Below are positions 35,808 to 44,773 of a DNA stretch of 64,000 bases, in pieces. Made by a program: the position numbers and the translations under genes. This DNA comes from Saccharibacillus endophyticus. Its GTDB lineage: Bacteria > Bacillota > Bacilli > Paenibacillales > Paenibacillaceae. The stretch is taken from contig NZ_JAAZWE010000002.1 in the NCBI RefSeq assembly GCF_013185185.1, positions 933,595 through 997,594 on the forward strand, written 5' to 3'. Positions within the stretch are counted from its first letter, which is position 1. The number at the start of each line of letters is the position of its first letter. The notes below the pieces were generated by a model, which had not been told where the DNA came from, did not search any database, and was given only the letters and a program-made list of their open reading frames with translations.

Positions 35808-37103
35808 TTAAAATACCATGAATGCTCCCCACAGCATGGACAGCAACACCGATGCCATCATCCAAGGCAGCGTTTTTTTGAGGATTTCATTGATATCGCT
35901 TTTAGTGAAGTCGGCCACCCATACGTTGTGGGAGTTGGTCGGGTCGGACACGGCTTGCACGTTGCTGACGACCCGAAGCGCAAGCATGGCCGCGACCGGG
36001 GTCATGCCGGCTCCGACGAACAAAGCGGCGATTCCGCTTCCGAGTCCCCACACGTTAAGAGGCCCGCGATAGATCGCAAGCGGGGAAAGGATGGTGAAGA
36101 ACAGGATATACGTCCAGGGGCTGCCCGGAAGCACGCTTTCGATCAAGGGAGAAATAACGGCCGTGACCTGCGGGGCCATAACCGAATTCAGCAGAATGCC
36201 GATCCCGATCATCAGCGCAAGGGCGCCGGCCACGTCCTGGATTCCTTCCACGAGCGCGCTCGACAAAATATGGATCGGACGCTTCGGCAGCGACAAAATC
36301 AAAGTCGCGAGCGCTCCGATAATGACGGCGGGCACGATATCCATTTTAAAAATGAAGACCATAAGCACCGGCACGATCGGACTGATCAGCGCCACGGTCG
36401 GAACTTTGCGGCCTTCGCCCGAAGACGACCCGTTAGGCATCGCCCATGCCCGGCGTCCCTGTCCTCCGCGCTTAATATGAAACACGATCATCGCCACGCT
36501 GACTACGAATAACGGCACGGCGGCGATCAACGTGTAATCGGCGATCGTGGATACCGGCAGTCCCAGCACGTCGACGTAAACGGCCCAGGTTGAAACGTTG
36601 AATAGCGCCCCGATTCCGACGGCGGCCAATACGACGATGGATGCGACGAATTGGGAAATGCCTGCGGTCAGCATGATCGGAATCACGATCGTGCCGACCA
36701 GGATCACCATGCCCAGGCCGTTCGCGGCCGAAAAGATGATCGAGGCGGTGACGAAAAAGAGCAGCGCGATCAGAATCGGCTTGTCTCCGGCCAGTTCCGC
36801 CGCTTTGCGAATAATCGCTTTGGTAATGCCGACTTTATTCAAGATCTGACCGAACCAGGCGCCGAAGATCAAGCCGGCGATCGCCGTAGACAGCCTCATC
36901 GCTCCCTGCGCCAGCACCGTACCGCTGATGGTTGCCGTTTCGGGATCGGCGGAGGTCCACGGAACGCCCGCGATCAGCGCGAACAGAATAGCCATGCTCG
37001 GCAGGGCAAGAATGGTAGGCATCTTGCGCGCCATCATTAAGCCGACGAACAGCAGAAAAACGAGCAGAATCCCGACGGCCTGTACCCACATCCATGTAGT
37101 CAT
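35808..37103 (-). CDS. Ion-transporter-superfamily permease
   Basis: 431 residues with about eleven hydrophobic helices. Features resemble the GntP/CitM/DctM-like ion-transporter group: two similar halves, each with a Gly/Ala-rich re-entrant region, and a central hydrophilic loop (RGGQGRRAWAMPNGSSSGEG). The last part, SDPTNSHNVWVADFTKSDIN, is a conserved hydrophilic block. It presumably imports the compound metabolised by the adjacent FAD and hydantoinase-like enzymes; probably Na+- or H+-coupled. Start ATG after AAGGGGAAAATTCA. Confidence 0.85.
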   Translation of the reverse strand: MTTWMWVQAVGILLVFLLFVGLMMARKMPTILALPSMAILFALIAGVPWTSADPETATISGTVLAQGAMRLSTAIAGLIFGAWFGQILNKVGITKAIIRKAAELAGDKPILIALLFFVTASIIFSAANGLGMVILVGTIVIPIMLTAGISQFVASIVVLAAVGIGALFNVSTWAVYVDVLGLPVSTIADYTLIAAVPLFVVSVAMIVFHIKRGGQGRRAWAMPNGSSSGEGRKVPTVALISPIVPVLMVFIFKMDIVPAVIIGALATLILSLPKRPIHILSSALVEGIQDVAGALALMIGIGILLNSVMAPQVTAVISPLIESVLPGSPWTYILFFTILSPLAIYRGPLNVWGLGSGIAALFVGAGMTPVAAMLALRVVSNVQAVSDPTNSHNVWVADFTKSDINEILKKTLPWMMASVLLSMLWGAFMVF

Positions 37104-37179
37104 TGAATTTTCCCCTTTGCTTGTTCAGGTGAACTGCATATGTTTCGTTCGGAGCATCCCGTATTCGCCGCCGGAGCTT

Positions 37180-38529
37180 TTACACTTCCAGATAAGCGCC
37201 CTGTTTCTTAAGCAGCTCCTGCACGTCAGAAACGTTCACGCTTCGCACATCGCCGTCTCCGGCCGCCGCCAATGCGGCGGCAACGCCGCCCGCATGTCCG
37301 ATCGCTCCCGTGGTCGGCGTCGTTCGGACAGCCGCCTGCGCTTCGAACGTGGCGGAAAGGCAGCGGCCGATCACGATCAGATTGGACAATCCGTCCGTTA
37401 CGAGGCTCCGGTAAGGAATGCTGTACATGCCTCCCCATTCCAGCTTGCGGCTGTTCGTTCCTTCGCCGTCGGGGCTGTGAATATCGATCGGGTACCCGGA
37501 ATGCGCGATCGCGTCCTCGAATTTCGTCTGATTCAGGATATCGTCGGCATTCAACGTATACAGGCCCTTGATTTGGCGGGAGCCCCGCACGCCGATCGAA
37601 GGTCCCGTCGAGACGACGACGGCGCTTTCGAATCCGGGAATATACGTTTTAACGAAACGTTCCAGTTCCCGGCACTGCTTGCGTCCTTCGATCTCGGCGC
37701 GGCTCAGACTCCATGCATCCGTGCCGTCATGTCCCAGAATGCGCGTGGTGTTGAATATGACTTCGCCGGGCGTATTCGTTTCGAAAAACAGCACGTCTTC
37801 GCGCGGAATATGGATTTCCCCCCGGGCTTTGGCCGCGCGGAAAGGTCCCACGAATCCCGCCGTCGACAACCGGGGCGACTTCTCGATGATCGACGTGTCG
37901 CCTTTGTAGATCGGAAAGTCTTCCGGGTGGGCGTGAATGTAAGCTTTCACTTTCGCGATATCGACGCCGCTCATCTTCATGTTGAGCGTCATCGGCTGCG
38001 CCGCTCCGTCCGACTCGCGTCCTTTAGTGAATTCCGCTCCCGAGCGAACCGACAGGTCGCCGTCTCCGGTCGCGTCGATGAACACCTTCGCTTCGAGTTG
38101 TTCGATTCCCGACTTGTTGCAAACCTCGATTCCGACGATCTTTCCGTTTTCCGTTTTCGGTTTCGCCAGCATCGTATGGTACAAAATTTCGCCGCCGCTT
38201 TCCGATACCATGGATTCCAATTCCACCTTCATCGCTTCCGCGTCGAACGGCGTGACCGAGTAGGTGTAACCCACGGTATCGAAAATATGCCCCGGAGATT
38301 TGCCGACGGCTTTAAGCCGCTCGATCAGCTCGTCCGTTACCCCTTGAACCGCCTGTTTGTCTCCCGCATGAAAGGTCATCATCGGGCCGACCCCGTTCGC
38401 CGTCAGCGTCCCTCCCAGATAACCTTGCGATTCGATGATCAGGGTGCTTGCTCCGCTTCTGGCCGCCGCGCAGGCTGCCATGGCTCCCGACACGCCTCCG
38501 CCCATGACGATTACGTCGTACGATTTCAT
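37180..38529 (-). CDS. FAD-dependent oxidoreductase (FAD_oxidored family)
   Basis: 449 residues. N-terminal dinucleotide fold YDVIVMGGGVSGAMAACAAA with an acidic strand end (LIIESQGYLGGT), the flavin-binding FIDATGDGDLSVRSGAEF and a C-terminal GRCLSATFEAQAAVRTTPTT followed by GAIGHAGGVAAALAA. This family is present in many carbohydrate and amino-acid clusters, but biochemical roles are mostly unknown. It is the first gene of the operon; the promoter must lie in the 215-bp interval shared with nanE. Start ATG after TAAGGAGGGATTCGCGA. Confidence 0.88.
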   Translation of the reverse strand: MKSYDVIVMGGGVSGAMAACAAARSGASTLIIESQGYLGGTLTANGVGPMMTFHAGDKQAVQGVTDELIERLKAVGKSPGHIFDTVGYTYSVTPFDAEAMKVELESMVSESGGEILYHTMLAKPKTENGKIVGIEVCNKSGIEQLEAKVFIDATGDGDLSVRSGAEFTKGRESDGAAQPMTLNMKMSGVDIAKVKAYIHAHPEDFPIYKGDTSIIEKSPRLSTAGFVGPFRAAKARGEIHIPREDVLFFETNTPGEVIFNTTRILGHDGTDAWSLSRAEIEGRKQCRELERFVKTYIPGFESAVVVSTGPSIGVRGSRQIKGLYTLNADDILNQTKFEDAIAHSGYPIDIHSPDGEGTNSRKLEWGGMYSIPYRSLVTDGLSNLIVIGRCLSATFEAQAAVRTTPTTGAIGHAGGVAAALAAAGDGDVRSVNVSDVQELLKKQGAYLEV

Positions 38530-38619
38530 TCGCGAATCCCTCCTTAGCCGACTGAGTTTTGTAAGGCTTATCCAGGATCTTGAAAATCCATGCCTCTAAA
38601 TTAGCAGAGCGACAGAAGA

Positions 38620-38635
38620 ATGTAAACGCTTTTCG
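38620..38635. promoter_or_regulatory. cre-like site in the shared nanE/FAD-oxidoreductase control region
   Basis: ATGTAAACGCTTTTCG matches the CcpA consensus TGWAANCGNTNWCA at 12 of 14 positions. An AT-rich dyad GAAAATATTTTTC follows at 38666-38678 and could be the RpiR operator. Confidence 0.4.
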
Positions 38636-38678
38636 TTTATTTTTTTCTTTTTATCCGTTTTTTTAGAAAATATTTTTC

Positions 38679-38708
38679 TTTACACGTTAGGTTTATGAAA
38701 TTTATACT
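38679..38708 (+). promoter_or_regulatory. Promoter of nanE-ROK
   Basis: TTTACA (38679-38684), 18-base spacer, TATACT (38703-38708). It lies directly after the GAAAATATTTTTC dyad. Confidence 0.6.
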
Positions 38709-38744
38709 GGATTCATCTTTTCCCATCCCAAGGAGGAATCCCTT

Positions 38745-39476
38745 ATGCATGAACTGTTGGCTAAATTGCGGGGCGGCTTGATCGTTTCCTGCCAGGCTTA
38801 TCCCGGCGAAGCCATGTACGGCAGCCATCACATGGCGGCCATGGCACGGGCGGCCCGAGACGGGGGAGCCGTCGCGATCCGCGCCAATTCGCCGCAGGAT
38901 ACGGCCGCGATTCGCGAACAAAGCGGACTTCCGGTCATCGGTATCTGGAAAAAAACGTTTCCGGATTCCGAGGTCTACATTACGCCTTCCGCGGAAGACG
39001 TCATGGCTTTATTCGCCGCGGGAGCGGATATCGTCGCCCTCGACGCCACTTCGCGTCCGCGGCCGAACGGCGGCACGCTGAAAAGTCTGTTGGAAAAAGT
39101 ACGAGCTTTTTCGGGCGAAATCCGGCGGGCCGAATTCATGAACGATCCGCCTCAAGCTGCGCTCCCCCTGCTGATGGCCGACATATCGACGCTCGAAGAA
39201 GGCATCGCCGCCGAAGCTTTGGGATTTGATTTGTTGTCTACGACTTTATCGGGATATACCTCCTACAGCCGCCAAGAATCCGGGCCGGATCTGGAATTGG
39301 TCGCGAAGCTCTCCGAACGCTGCCGGCTTCCGGTGATTGCCGAAGGACGCTACGATACGCCGGAACTCGCGTCCGAGGCGCTGTCGGCGGGAGCGCATGC
39401 CGTCGTCGTCGGAACGGCGATCACCCGGCCGCACACGTTGACGCGAATATTCGCGCAAAAACTGTCAGAACGTTAA
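38745..39476 (+). CDS. nanE: N-acetylmannosamine-6-phosphate 2-epimerase
   Basis: 243 residues, family length. It converts ManNAc-6P to GlcNAc-6P. Characteristic blocks: LRGGLIVSCQAYPGEAMYG, AVAIRANSP, LPVIGIWKK, VALDATSRPRP, LMADISTLEEGIAAEALGFD, LLSTTLSGYT, LPVIAEGRYDTPELASEAL and AVVVGTAITRP; the catalytic Lys and Glu are in IWKK and AEGR. The start ATG follows AAGGAGGAATCCCTT. It is followed 29 bases later by a ROK kinase that likely provides the 6-phosphate. No nanA aldolase is in the window, so the ManNAc must come from another source. Confidence 0.95.
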   Translation: MHELLAKLRGGLIVSCQAYPGEAMYGSHHMAAMARAARDGGAVAIRANSPQDTAAIREQSGLPVIGIWKKTFPDSEVYITPSAEDVMALFAAGADIVALDATSRPRPNGGTLKSLLEKVRAFSGEIRRAEFMNDPPQAALPLLMADISTLEEGIAAEALGFDLLSTTLSGYTSYSRQESGPDLELVAKLSERCRLPVIAEGRYDTPELASEALSAGAHAVVVGTAITRPHTLTRIFAQKLSER

Positions 39477-39505
39477 AGCGGAACCTGTATAAAAGGAGGA
39501 TCTTC

Positions 39506-40513
39506 ATGAACGAAAACGACTCGAAGGAAACCGTGATCGGCGTGGACCTGGGCGGCACCCGAATCAAAACGGGCCTTGTGGACCGTTCGGGAAAAGTATC
39601 GGCTTTTCGATCGTTTCCCACGGAAAGCGAAAAAGGCCCGGGGTACCTGCTTGAGAAACTCAAGCGAAGCTGCGAACAAGCCGTCGGCGAAGCAAGACTG
39701 CTCGGTCTTCTTCCGATCGGCATCGGGATCGGAACAGCCGGATTCGTCGATACCGACGGACATATCGCCTACGCGACCGACAATCTGCGGGGATGGACGG
39801 GAACCAGGCTTCGTTCGGAACTTGAACAGGCATCCGATCTGCCGGTCTCCGTATTGAACGACGTCCATGCGGCGGCGCTGGGGGAAGCTTGGAAAGGCGG
39901 GCCGGCTTTGCTCGGCCTGCGCGATTTCGTGTGCATTACTTTGGGGACCGGAATCGGGGGATGCTTGATCGAAGACGGCCGCATCGTACGCGGACGCGAC
40001 GGTTACGCCGGAGGATTCGGTCACCAGATCGTGCAAAGCGAAGGCGGTCTTGCTTGCGGATGCGGAGCCTCCGGCTGCTGGGAAATGTACGCTTCCGTCA
40101 ATGCGTTAAAAAGACTTATGGTCGAACGCGCCGGCCGGACGTACGAGGGCTTGCCGATAAAAGGATCCAGCCGGACCGGAATTGCCGCGATCGAGTATTC
40201 CGCCGTCGATCCGAGACGCCTGTTCGATTCGGCCAGGTCAGGCGACCGGCAGGCCGTCGCGATCGTCGACGAATACGCCGCCCGCGTCGCTACGGGGCTG
40301 GTCAACCTGATTCATGCACTGAATCCGGGAGACTTCGTGATCGGCGGAGCGATCGCCGCGCAGGGCCGGTTTCTGCTGGATCGGATCGCCGCCGAAACCG
40401 AACGCAGGATCATGCCGGTATATCGGGGCGACGGCATCCGTTTTCATGCGGCGACGCTGGGAGAATACGCCGGAGTGGTCGGCGCGGCGCAAAGTTTGCT
40501 GCAGCGGTTATAA
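39506..40513 (+). CDS. nanK: ROK-family sugar kinase, likely N-acetylmannosamine kinase
   Basis: 335 residues. Phosphate-1 loop GVDLGGTRIKTGLVDRSG, catalytic Asp in VLNDVHAAALGE, ITLGTGIGGCLIEDGRI, the ROK zinc motif CGCGASGCWEMYASVNAL (Cys ligands with the preceding His in GFGHQIV) and NPGDFVIGGAIAAQGR. Sequence alone does not separate glucokinase, NagK and NanK; the tandem with nanE suggests ManNAc as substrate. Start ATG after AAAGGAGGATCTTC. It converges on thiD, with a terminator between. Confidence 0.85.
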   Translation: MNENDSKETVIGVDLGGTRIKTGLVDRSGKVSAFRSFPTESEKGPGYLLEKLKRSCEQAVGEARLLGLLPIGIGIGTAGFVDTDGHIAYATDNLRGWTGTRLRSELEQASDLPVSVLNDVHAAALGEAWKGGPALLGLRDFVCITLGTGIGGCLIEDGRIVRGRDGYAGGFGHQIVQSEGGLACGCGASGCWEMYASVNALKRLMVERAGRTYEGLPIKGSSRTGIAAIEYSAVDPRRLFDSARSGDRQAVAIVDEYAARVATGLVNLIHALNPGDFVIGGAIAAQGRFLLDRIAAETERRIMPVYRGDGIRFHAATLGEYAGVVGAAQSLLQRL

Positions 40514-40539
40514 CATCGAAGAAATTGGCGCGCGCATGC

Positions 40540-40566
40540 AAAAAGACGGACCCGTCAGGTCCGCCT
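40540..40566 (-). terminator. Intrinsic terminator of the thi operon
   Basis: On the minus strand GGCGGACC pairs with GGGTCCGTC across TGAC and is followed by TTTTTG. Confidence 0.75.
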
Positions 40567-40631
40567 CGCGGAAAACATATTCGATCGGCCGAAGGCGAAA
40601 GCGGCGGAACGATTCGCCCGATCGCTTCGAA

Positions 40632-41465
40632 TCAAAGCTTGCGGGATCTTCGGTAAGCCGCGTGATCGGTAGGGCCGTGCCCGCTTCCCAAAGCCAAAGC
40701 CGGGGCACCTTCGATTGCGGCCTGAATAAAGCGCCGCCCCGTCCGTACCGCCTCGCGCGTATCCGAACCGGCAGCCAGCCGTGCCGCTACGGCGGCGGAA
40801 AAAGTGCAGCCCGTTCCGTGCGTATGCCGGGTATCTATCCGTTCGCCGACCAACTCTTCGAATTCGGAACCGTCATAAACGAGATCAACGACCTGAAGCT
40901 GTTTTTCCCGCTTTTGGGTTTCGACAACCGCGTGACCGCCTTTAATCACGACCATGGCGGCTCCGAAATCGGCAATTCGCCGCGCGGCTTCCCGACGATC
41001 GTTCATCGTTGCAATCTTCATCCCGGTCAATGCTTCGGCTTCCGGGATATTCGGCGTGACCACGAGCGCCAGCGGCAGCAAGTGCTTTTTCAACGCTTCC
41101 ACCGCTTCGGCGCGCAGCAGCTCGGCTCCGCCTTTGGCGATCATGACGGGATCGACCACCAGCCGATTCCAGCCGAAAGATTGGATTCGTTCGGCAACGG
41201 CTTCGATGATTGCCGCGTCGAACAGCATGCCCGTCTTCAGCGCATCGACGCCCAGATCCTGACCGACCGCGTCAATCTGCGCCGCGACGGCCTGCGGCGT
41301 CATCGGGTATACGCCGTGCACGCCGAGCGTATTTTGCGCCGTAACCGCCGTGATGGCCGACATGCCGAACACGTCCAATTCTTGAAAAGTCTTCAAATCG
41401 GCTTGAATGCCCGCACCCCCGCCGCTATCCGAGCCTGCGATCGTCAGCGCGCGCGGGGCCGTCAT
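40632..41465 (-). CDS. thiD: Hydroxymethylpyrimidine/phosphomethylpyrimidine kinase
   Basis: 277 residues. ThiD phosphorylates HMP and HMP-P on the way to thiamin phosphate. Blocks: [69 protein letters not shown] and [17 protein letters not shown] (anion hole and catalytic Cys/Asp region). The ATG overlaps the thiM stop (ATGA), so the two are translationally coupled. Last gene of tenA-thiM-thiD, which salvages both thiamin halves. thiE, needed to join them, is not in the window. Confidence 0.95.
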   Translation of the reverse strand: MTAPRALTIAGSDSGGGAGIQADLKTFQELDVFGMSAITAVTAQNTLGVHGVYPMTPQAVAAQIDAVGQDLGVDALKTGMLFDAAIIEAVAERIQSFGWNRLVVDPVMIAKGGAELLRAEAVEALKKHLLPLALVVTPNIPEAEALTGMKIATMNDRREAARRIADFGAAMVVIKGGHAVVETQKREKQLQVVDLVYDGSEFEELVGERIDTRHTHGTGCTFSAAVAARLAAGSDTREAVRTGRRFIQAAIEGAPALALGSGHGPTDHAAYRRSRKL

Positions 41466-42298
41466 CTGGCGCCTCCGCCCGTCACCGGAGAGATATGCAG
41501 CGTGCGCACGACTCCCTTAGGCACGTTAGCCTCGCCCAGACCCGCCAGAGCATCCAGCAGAGCGACTTGGAAGCTGCCGGGACCTCGGCCTCCCGCCGCG
41601 GAAGCCGCTATTTCGCCTGCCGCTCCATACCAAGCCAAGGCGGCCGCCCCCGCTTGAAGCGGATCCTTTTCCACAGCAGCAAACGCGCCCATGACCGAGG
41701 TGAGCAGGCATCCGCTGCCCGTGACTCTCGTCAGCAGTTCATCGCCGCCCGTCACGATAAACCCTTTTTTGCCGTCCGTAATGACGTCTTCGCGCCCGGT
41801 CACCGCCACCACCGTTCCCAGCTTATCCGCAGCTCTCACCGCCAGTTCCACCGACGCTTCCCCGCTGCCGTCTCCGGCATCCACGCCTTTGATCTCGCGA
41901 ACTTCTCCCGCCAAATGCGCGATCTCCGCCGCGTTGCCGCGTACGATCGCCACTTTCACTTCGCGCAGGATACGCAAAGAAGACTCCGTTCGATAAGGCG
42001 TCGCTCCGGCTCCGACCGGATCGAGCAGCACCGGCACGCCCGCTTCGTTCGCCGCTTTTCCGGCAATGATGCAAGCTTCGACCAACTCGGCCGTCAACGT
42101 TCCGATATTGAGTACCAAGGCGCCCGCAACCTTCGCCATATCGGCAACTTCCTCGCGCGCATAAGCCATAACGGGGGATGCGCCCAGCGCAAGCAATCCG
42201 TTCGCCGTAAAGTTGGTAACGACCGTATTCGTGATGTTATGTACCAAAGGCCGCTCTTTCCTCAATTTTCCCAACCGTTCGCCCAGTTCTTTTTCCAT
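41462..42298 (-). CDS. thiM: Hydroxyethylthiazole kinase
   Basis: 278 residues. ThiM phosphorylates 4-methyl-5-(2-hydroxyethyl)thiazole for thiamin salvage. Blocks: [54 protein letters not shown]-like [31 protein letters not shown] and [17 protein letters not shown] (catalytic Cys in GSGC). The ATG follows GGGAGGTTGAATCGT; the frame is open 41 codons further into the end of tenA but with no ribosome site. There is a 55-base gap after tenA and a 4-base overlap with thiD. Confidence 0.95.
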   Translation of the reverse strand: MEKELGERLGKLRKERPLVHNITNTVVTNFTANGLLALGASPVMAYAREEVADMAKVAGALVLNIGTLTAELVEACIIAGKAANEAGVPVLLDPVGAGATPYRTESSLRILREVKVAIVRGNAAEIAHLAGEVREIKGVDAGDGSGEASVELAVRAADKLGTVVAVTGREDVITDGKKGFIVTGGDELLTRVTGSGCLLTSVMGAFAAVEKDPLQAGAAALAWYGAAGEIAASAAGGRGPGSFQVALLDALAGLGEANVPKGVVRTLHISPVTGGGAR

Positions 42299-42353
42299 AC
42301 GATTCAACCTCCCGCTTCCGTTGTTTGTCGGTTGTCGATGCTCCTTCAAGCTT

Positions 42354-43019
42354 CTAAACCGGCCAATCCTCCAACTTATACGCCATGTCCCAGAACATGT
42401 ACTCCAAGCGGCAGCTGGCATCGAACTGCTCTTTCAGCTTGCGCTTGCGCGCCTCGCTGAGCGGTTCTGCCCATTCATCGAGCAGCGCGCGCATTTTGTC
42501 CGTTACGCCTGCTTCACGATCCCCGTAGAAATGAATCCACTCGTAAAAAGGATGCTCCGGCCCCGGCTTCACTTCATCCAGCAGCCGCTGCCCGATCTCC
42601 ATGTACGTCCACGGACAAGGCAGCAGCGCGGCCAAAATATCTTCAAGCGTGCCTTCGTAAGCCGCGTTCAGCATATGCCGGGTATAATGATGGGCCGACG
42701 GCGCAAGCGGATACCCCTGCAATTCCTCGTACGTCACGCCCGCACGATCGCAAAAGTTCTGATGAGGATGGATTTCGCTGTTCAAAATAAAACCGATCTG
42801 CTCGTTGAACATCTGAATATGCTCCCGCTGCTCGCATCTGGAGATAGCGATGCCGTAAATCCGCATATAGGCGTTCAGATATTCGAAATCCTGCTTCACG
42901 TAGTGGATCAACTGCTCCTTCGCCAGCGTACCGTCCGCGATCCCGCGCACGAACGGATGCTTGAAGATCGCTTCGTAAATAGGGTCCGCCCCGCGGCGAA
43001 GTTCTTCTGTAAAAGACAT
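42354..43019 (-). CDS. tenA: Thiaminase II / aminopyrimidine aminohydrolase
   Basis: 221 residues, TenA/HOP all-helical family. It hydrolyses amino-HMP from degraded thiamin to HMP, feeding ThiD. The catalytic Cys is in [13 protein letters not shown], with the conserved [12 protein letters not shown] and [12 protein letters not shown]; the final Glu region is [15 protein letters not shown]. Start ATG has GAGAGGTGC at slightly long spacing. First gene after the TPP riboswitch and a terminator, so expression is expected only when TPP is low. Confidence 0.93.
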   Translation of the reverse strand: MSFTEELRRGADPIYEAIFKHPFVRGIADGTLAKEQLIHYVKQDFEYLNAYMRIYGIAISRCEQREHIQMFNEQIGFILNSEIHPHQNFCDRAGVTYEELQGYPLAPSAHHYTRHMLNAAYEGTLEDILAALLPCPWTYMEIGQRLLDEVKPGPEHPFYEWIHFYGDREAGVTDKMRALLDEWAEPLSEARKRKLKEQFDASCRLEYMFWDMAYKLEDWPV

Positions 43020-43083
43020 AAAAGTCACGCACCTCTCAAAAATAAGTTTATCGTTCGAATACGGCTCACCGGAAGAGCGCACG

Positions 43084-43115
43084 CAAAAAAACCGCTCCGA
43101 AATGGAGCGGTTCCC
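43084..43115 (-). terminator. Terminator in the tenA leader (riboswitch-controlled)
   Basis: On the minus strand GAACCGCTCC pairs with GGAGCGGTTTTTTT across ATTTC. It lies ~65 bases before tenA and ~140 bases after the TPP aptamer and is a probable expression-platform terminator. Confidence 0.75.
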
Positions 43116-43256
43116 GTCAAAGTCGAAAGCCCGCGTTATCACGCACCGATCGATTCCCCGGCTGCGCGTTATTTCCCGATCAGGAATAAACGAGCACCTA
43201 AGGCAATCCGGTGGGACCACGCTCAAGCGAATGGATGTTTTGAAAAAGGACCTGCT

Positions 43257-43353
43257 CCACTTCCCTACGCCGGTACGAGCCGGATCAGGTTCTAAGGGTC
43301 CAAGAACAGTTCTTGTCTCAGCCGCAGTGCGGCCCCCCCAGTGGAATACGCTA
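43257..43353 (-). ncRNA. TPP (thiamin pyrophosphate) riboswitch
   Basis: Read on the minus strand it has the THI-box pieces in order: a CACTGGGGGGGCC start, CGGCTGAGACAAGAA, ACCCTTAGAACCTGATC and CCGGCGTAGGGAAGTGG. The CTGAGA and ACCTGAT pyrimidine-pocket segments and the closing P1 stem are intact. It controls tenA-thiM-thiD, probably by transcription termination at 43084-43115. Confidence 0.93.
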
Positions 43354-43395
43354 TTCGATTGAAGACACGCCCTAGGCGGTCGACGTTACGTGTCT

Positions 43396-43424
43396 ACTCT
43401 AGCGTTCACGTCCGCTCTTGTCAA
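43396..43424 (-). promoter_or_regulatory. Promoter of the thi operon
   Basis: On the minus strand TTGACA (43419-43424), 17-base spacer, TAGAGT (43396-43401). The -35 overlaps the last codons of the preceding membrane-protein gene. The aptamer begins ~40 bases downstream. Confidence 0.75.
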
Positions 43425-43720
43425 TGCTGCCGATAACGCAAATAATAATCGATCAACGGCGAACACATAAAAGCCGCAAGGCTGGCCAACCCGACCGCCA
43501 CGCTCATGCCGCTCATCGTCAAGCCGTCGATCCGATTCAGATCAAAACTTATAAAAATCATCAGAAAGCTTACCAGTAACGCTATCCCCGACGGAATATA
43601 CACCAGTTGCTGCTGATAAGGATGCCTTTTATAGATCAAGTATGAAGCGCCCATCAGGATGATAAACGTCGTGACTGACAACAATACGATGCCGCTCAGC
43701 TTGAACACCTCCTTGCCCAC
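43421..43720 (-). CDS. Small YesK-like membrane protein
   Basis: About 99 codons with three hydrophobic helices (SGIVLLSVTTFIILMGASYL, QQLVYIPSGIALLVSFLMIF and MSVAVGLASLAAFM). Similar in size and topology to YesK-type proteins of unknown function. The start is uncertain: GTG at 43720, or a CTG just after AAGGAGGTGTTCAAG; the frame opens upstream without ribosome sites. It is upstream of the thi promoter and on the same strand. Confidence 0.6.
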   Translation of the reverse strand: MGKEVFKLSGIVLLSVTTFIILMGASYLIYKRHPYQQQLVYIPSGIALLVSFLMIFISFDLNRIDGLTMSGMSVAVGLASLAAFMCSPLIDYYLRYRQH

Positions 43721-43840
43721 GAGAATAGCATATTCGATCTTTGCAAAAGTAAAAATATTGTTAATTTTACATTTTATTTTAGACGTCCGATTCACGCGCA
43801 ATTCGTTTTCCAGATTAAACAAAAAAACAATTGCAGTCAA

Positions 43841-44191
43841 CCAATCAAGCAGCCACTTACATCCCCATTAACCCGACTTTTTTTCAACGACGCAACTTGC
43901 TTCTTTCAAATTTTAAAGCGCTTACAAAATTAAAAAGCAATGATATGCTTCCTATCAATCTGGTTAAAAGTGGAACTATTATGGATAGAGAGATCGCCAA
44001 AATCGCAATAACAACGGGCATTTCGTTCGATTTCTCCACGACTTGCGTCAGATAATCTGACCGCTGTTTTATTAAACTTCTTTACGAAACAAGCTTTTGT
44101 GTGCAAAATAGAAGCTAAGCAAACAGCATTCACTCATTAAAGCGAAACAGCTAAAAAGCAGAAACGCAAAAAAGCACAAGGAGGCTTACTA
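43841..44191. other. AT-rich gene-free interval
   Basis: About 350 bases between two small genes. It includes TTAAAGCGCTTACA (43913-43926), a 13-of-14 match to the CcpA cre consensus. It may be a remnant of a regulated promoter. No convincing coding frame was seen. Confidence 0.5.
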
Positions 44192-44497
44192 ATGATCAAA
44201 TCCCCCGAATTGGAATCGGAAGTGATTGCGGCACATTTAAAAGAGGCATTGGAGAAAAATCGGCTGCTTCTCACAGAACGTGCGGAACGAGACATGGAAC
44301 GCGCCCATTTCGACGACGAGATGCTGGGTGAGTTCCTCCGTGCGCCGCGCCGGATCGACAAGTACGAAGGAAGGCGCGACAACGGCTGCTCGTACATTTT
44401 GTACGGCGTTCGCACGACCCGCGCCGTCGTATCCGTCCATGACGGTTACGTCACGCTCGTCTGCTTGAAACACAACCCTTTCCCTGCCGTAGGCTGA
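44192..44497 (+). CDS. Hypothetical 101-residue protein
   Basis: Start ATG seven bases after AAGGAGG. Charged helical N-terminus (ELESEVIAAHLKEALEKNRL, then RAERDMERAHFDDEMLGEFL), followed by a small beta part (SYILYGVRTTRAVVSVHDGY, VTLVCLKHNP). The layout faintly recalls DUF4258/RelE-like domains, but the match is weak and no antitoxin neighbour is present. Followed by a terminator, so it is a single-gene unit. Confidence 0.7.
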   Translation: MIKSPELESEVIAAHLKEALEKNRLLLTERAERDMERAHFDDEMLGEFLRAPRRIDKYEGRRDNGCSYILYGVRTTRAVVSVHDGYVTLVCLKHNPFPAVG

Positions 44498-44568
44498 CCT
44501 CCAAACGGATGACGGACGCGAAGCAGCCTGTTACGTCATGCCATCAGCCACTTCCTTTATGAACGATC

Positions 44569-44607
44569 AAAACCCCGAATCCGCCCTGTCGGAATTCGGG
44601 GTTTTTG
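44569..44607 (+). terminator. Intrinsic terminator
   Basis: AAACCCCGAAT pairs with ATTCGGGGTTTTTG. Confidence 0.8.
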
Positions 44608-44759
44608 CTGTACGTTGAAAACCTGTAGGCTTCGCATAAGAGATTCAAGCTTGCTTACATGTAATTTTAATTAATATTTTTGTTATCCTTTAAAAAGAAT
44701 TTTCTCTGATTACTGAAATAAACACTTGTAAAAAGGTAGATTCTGTGTTTATTATTTCT

Positions 44760-44773
44760 TGTAAGCGATATCA
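44760..44773 (+). promoter_or_regulatory. cre (CcpA) site before the arabinanase gene
   Basis: TGTAAGCGATATCA fits TGWAANCGNTNWCA at every position. It lies ~85 bases before the start codon inside AT-rich promoter DNA. Carbon catabolite repression of an arabinan-degrading gene is expected. Confidence 0.7.

Noticed and set aside
38745-40513. Complete sialic-acid (nan) operon
   Set aside because: Only nanE and a ROK kinase are present; no nanA lyase, sialidase or sialic-acid transporter is in the window.
44192-44497. Toxin of a toxin-antitoxin pair
   Set aside because: No small antitoxin-like gene lies within 300 bp on either side, and similarity to DUF4258/RelE is too weak to call.
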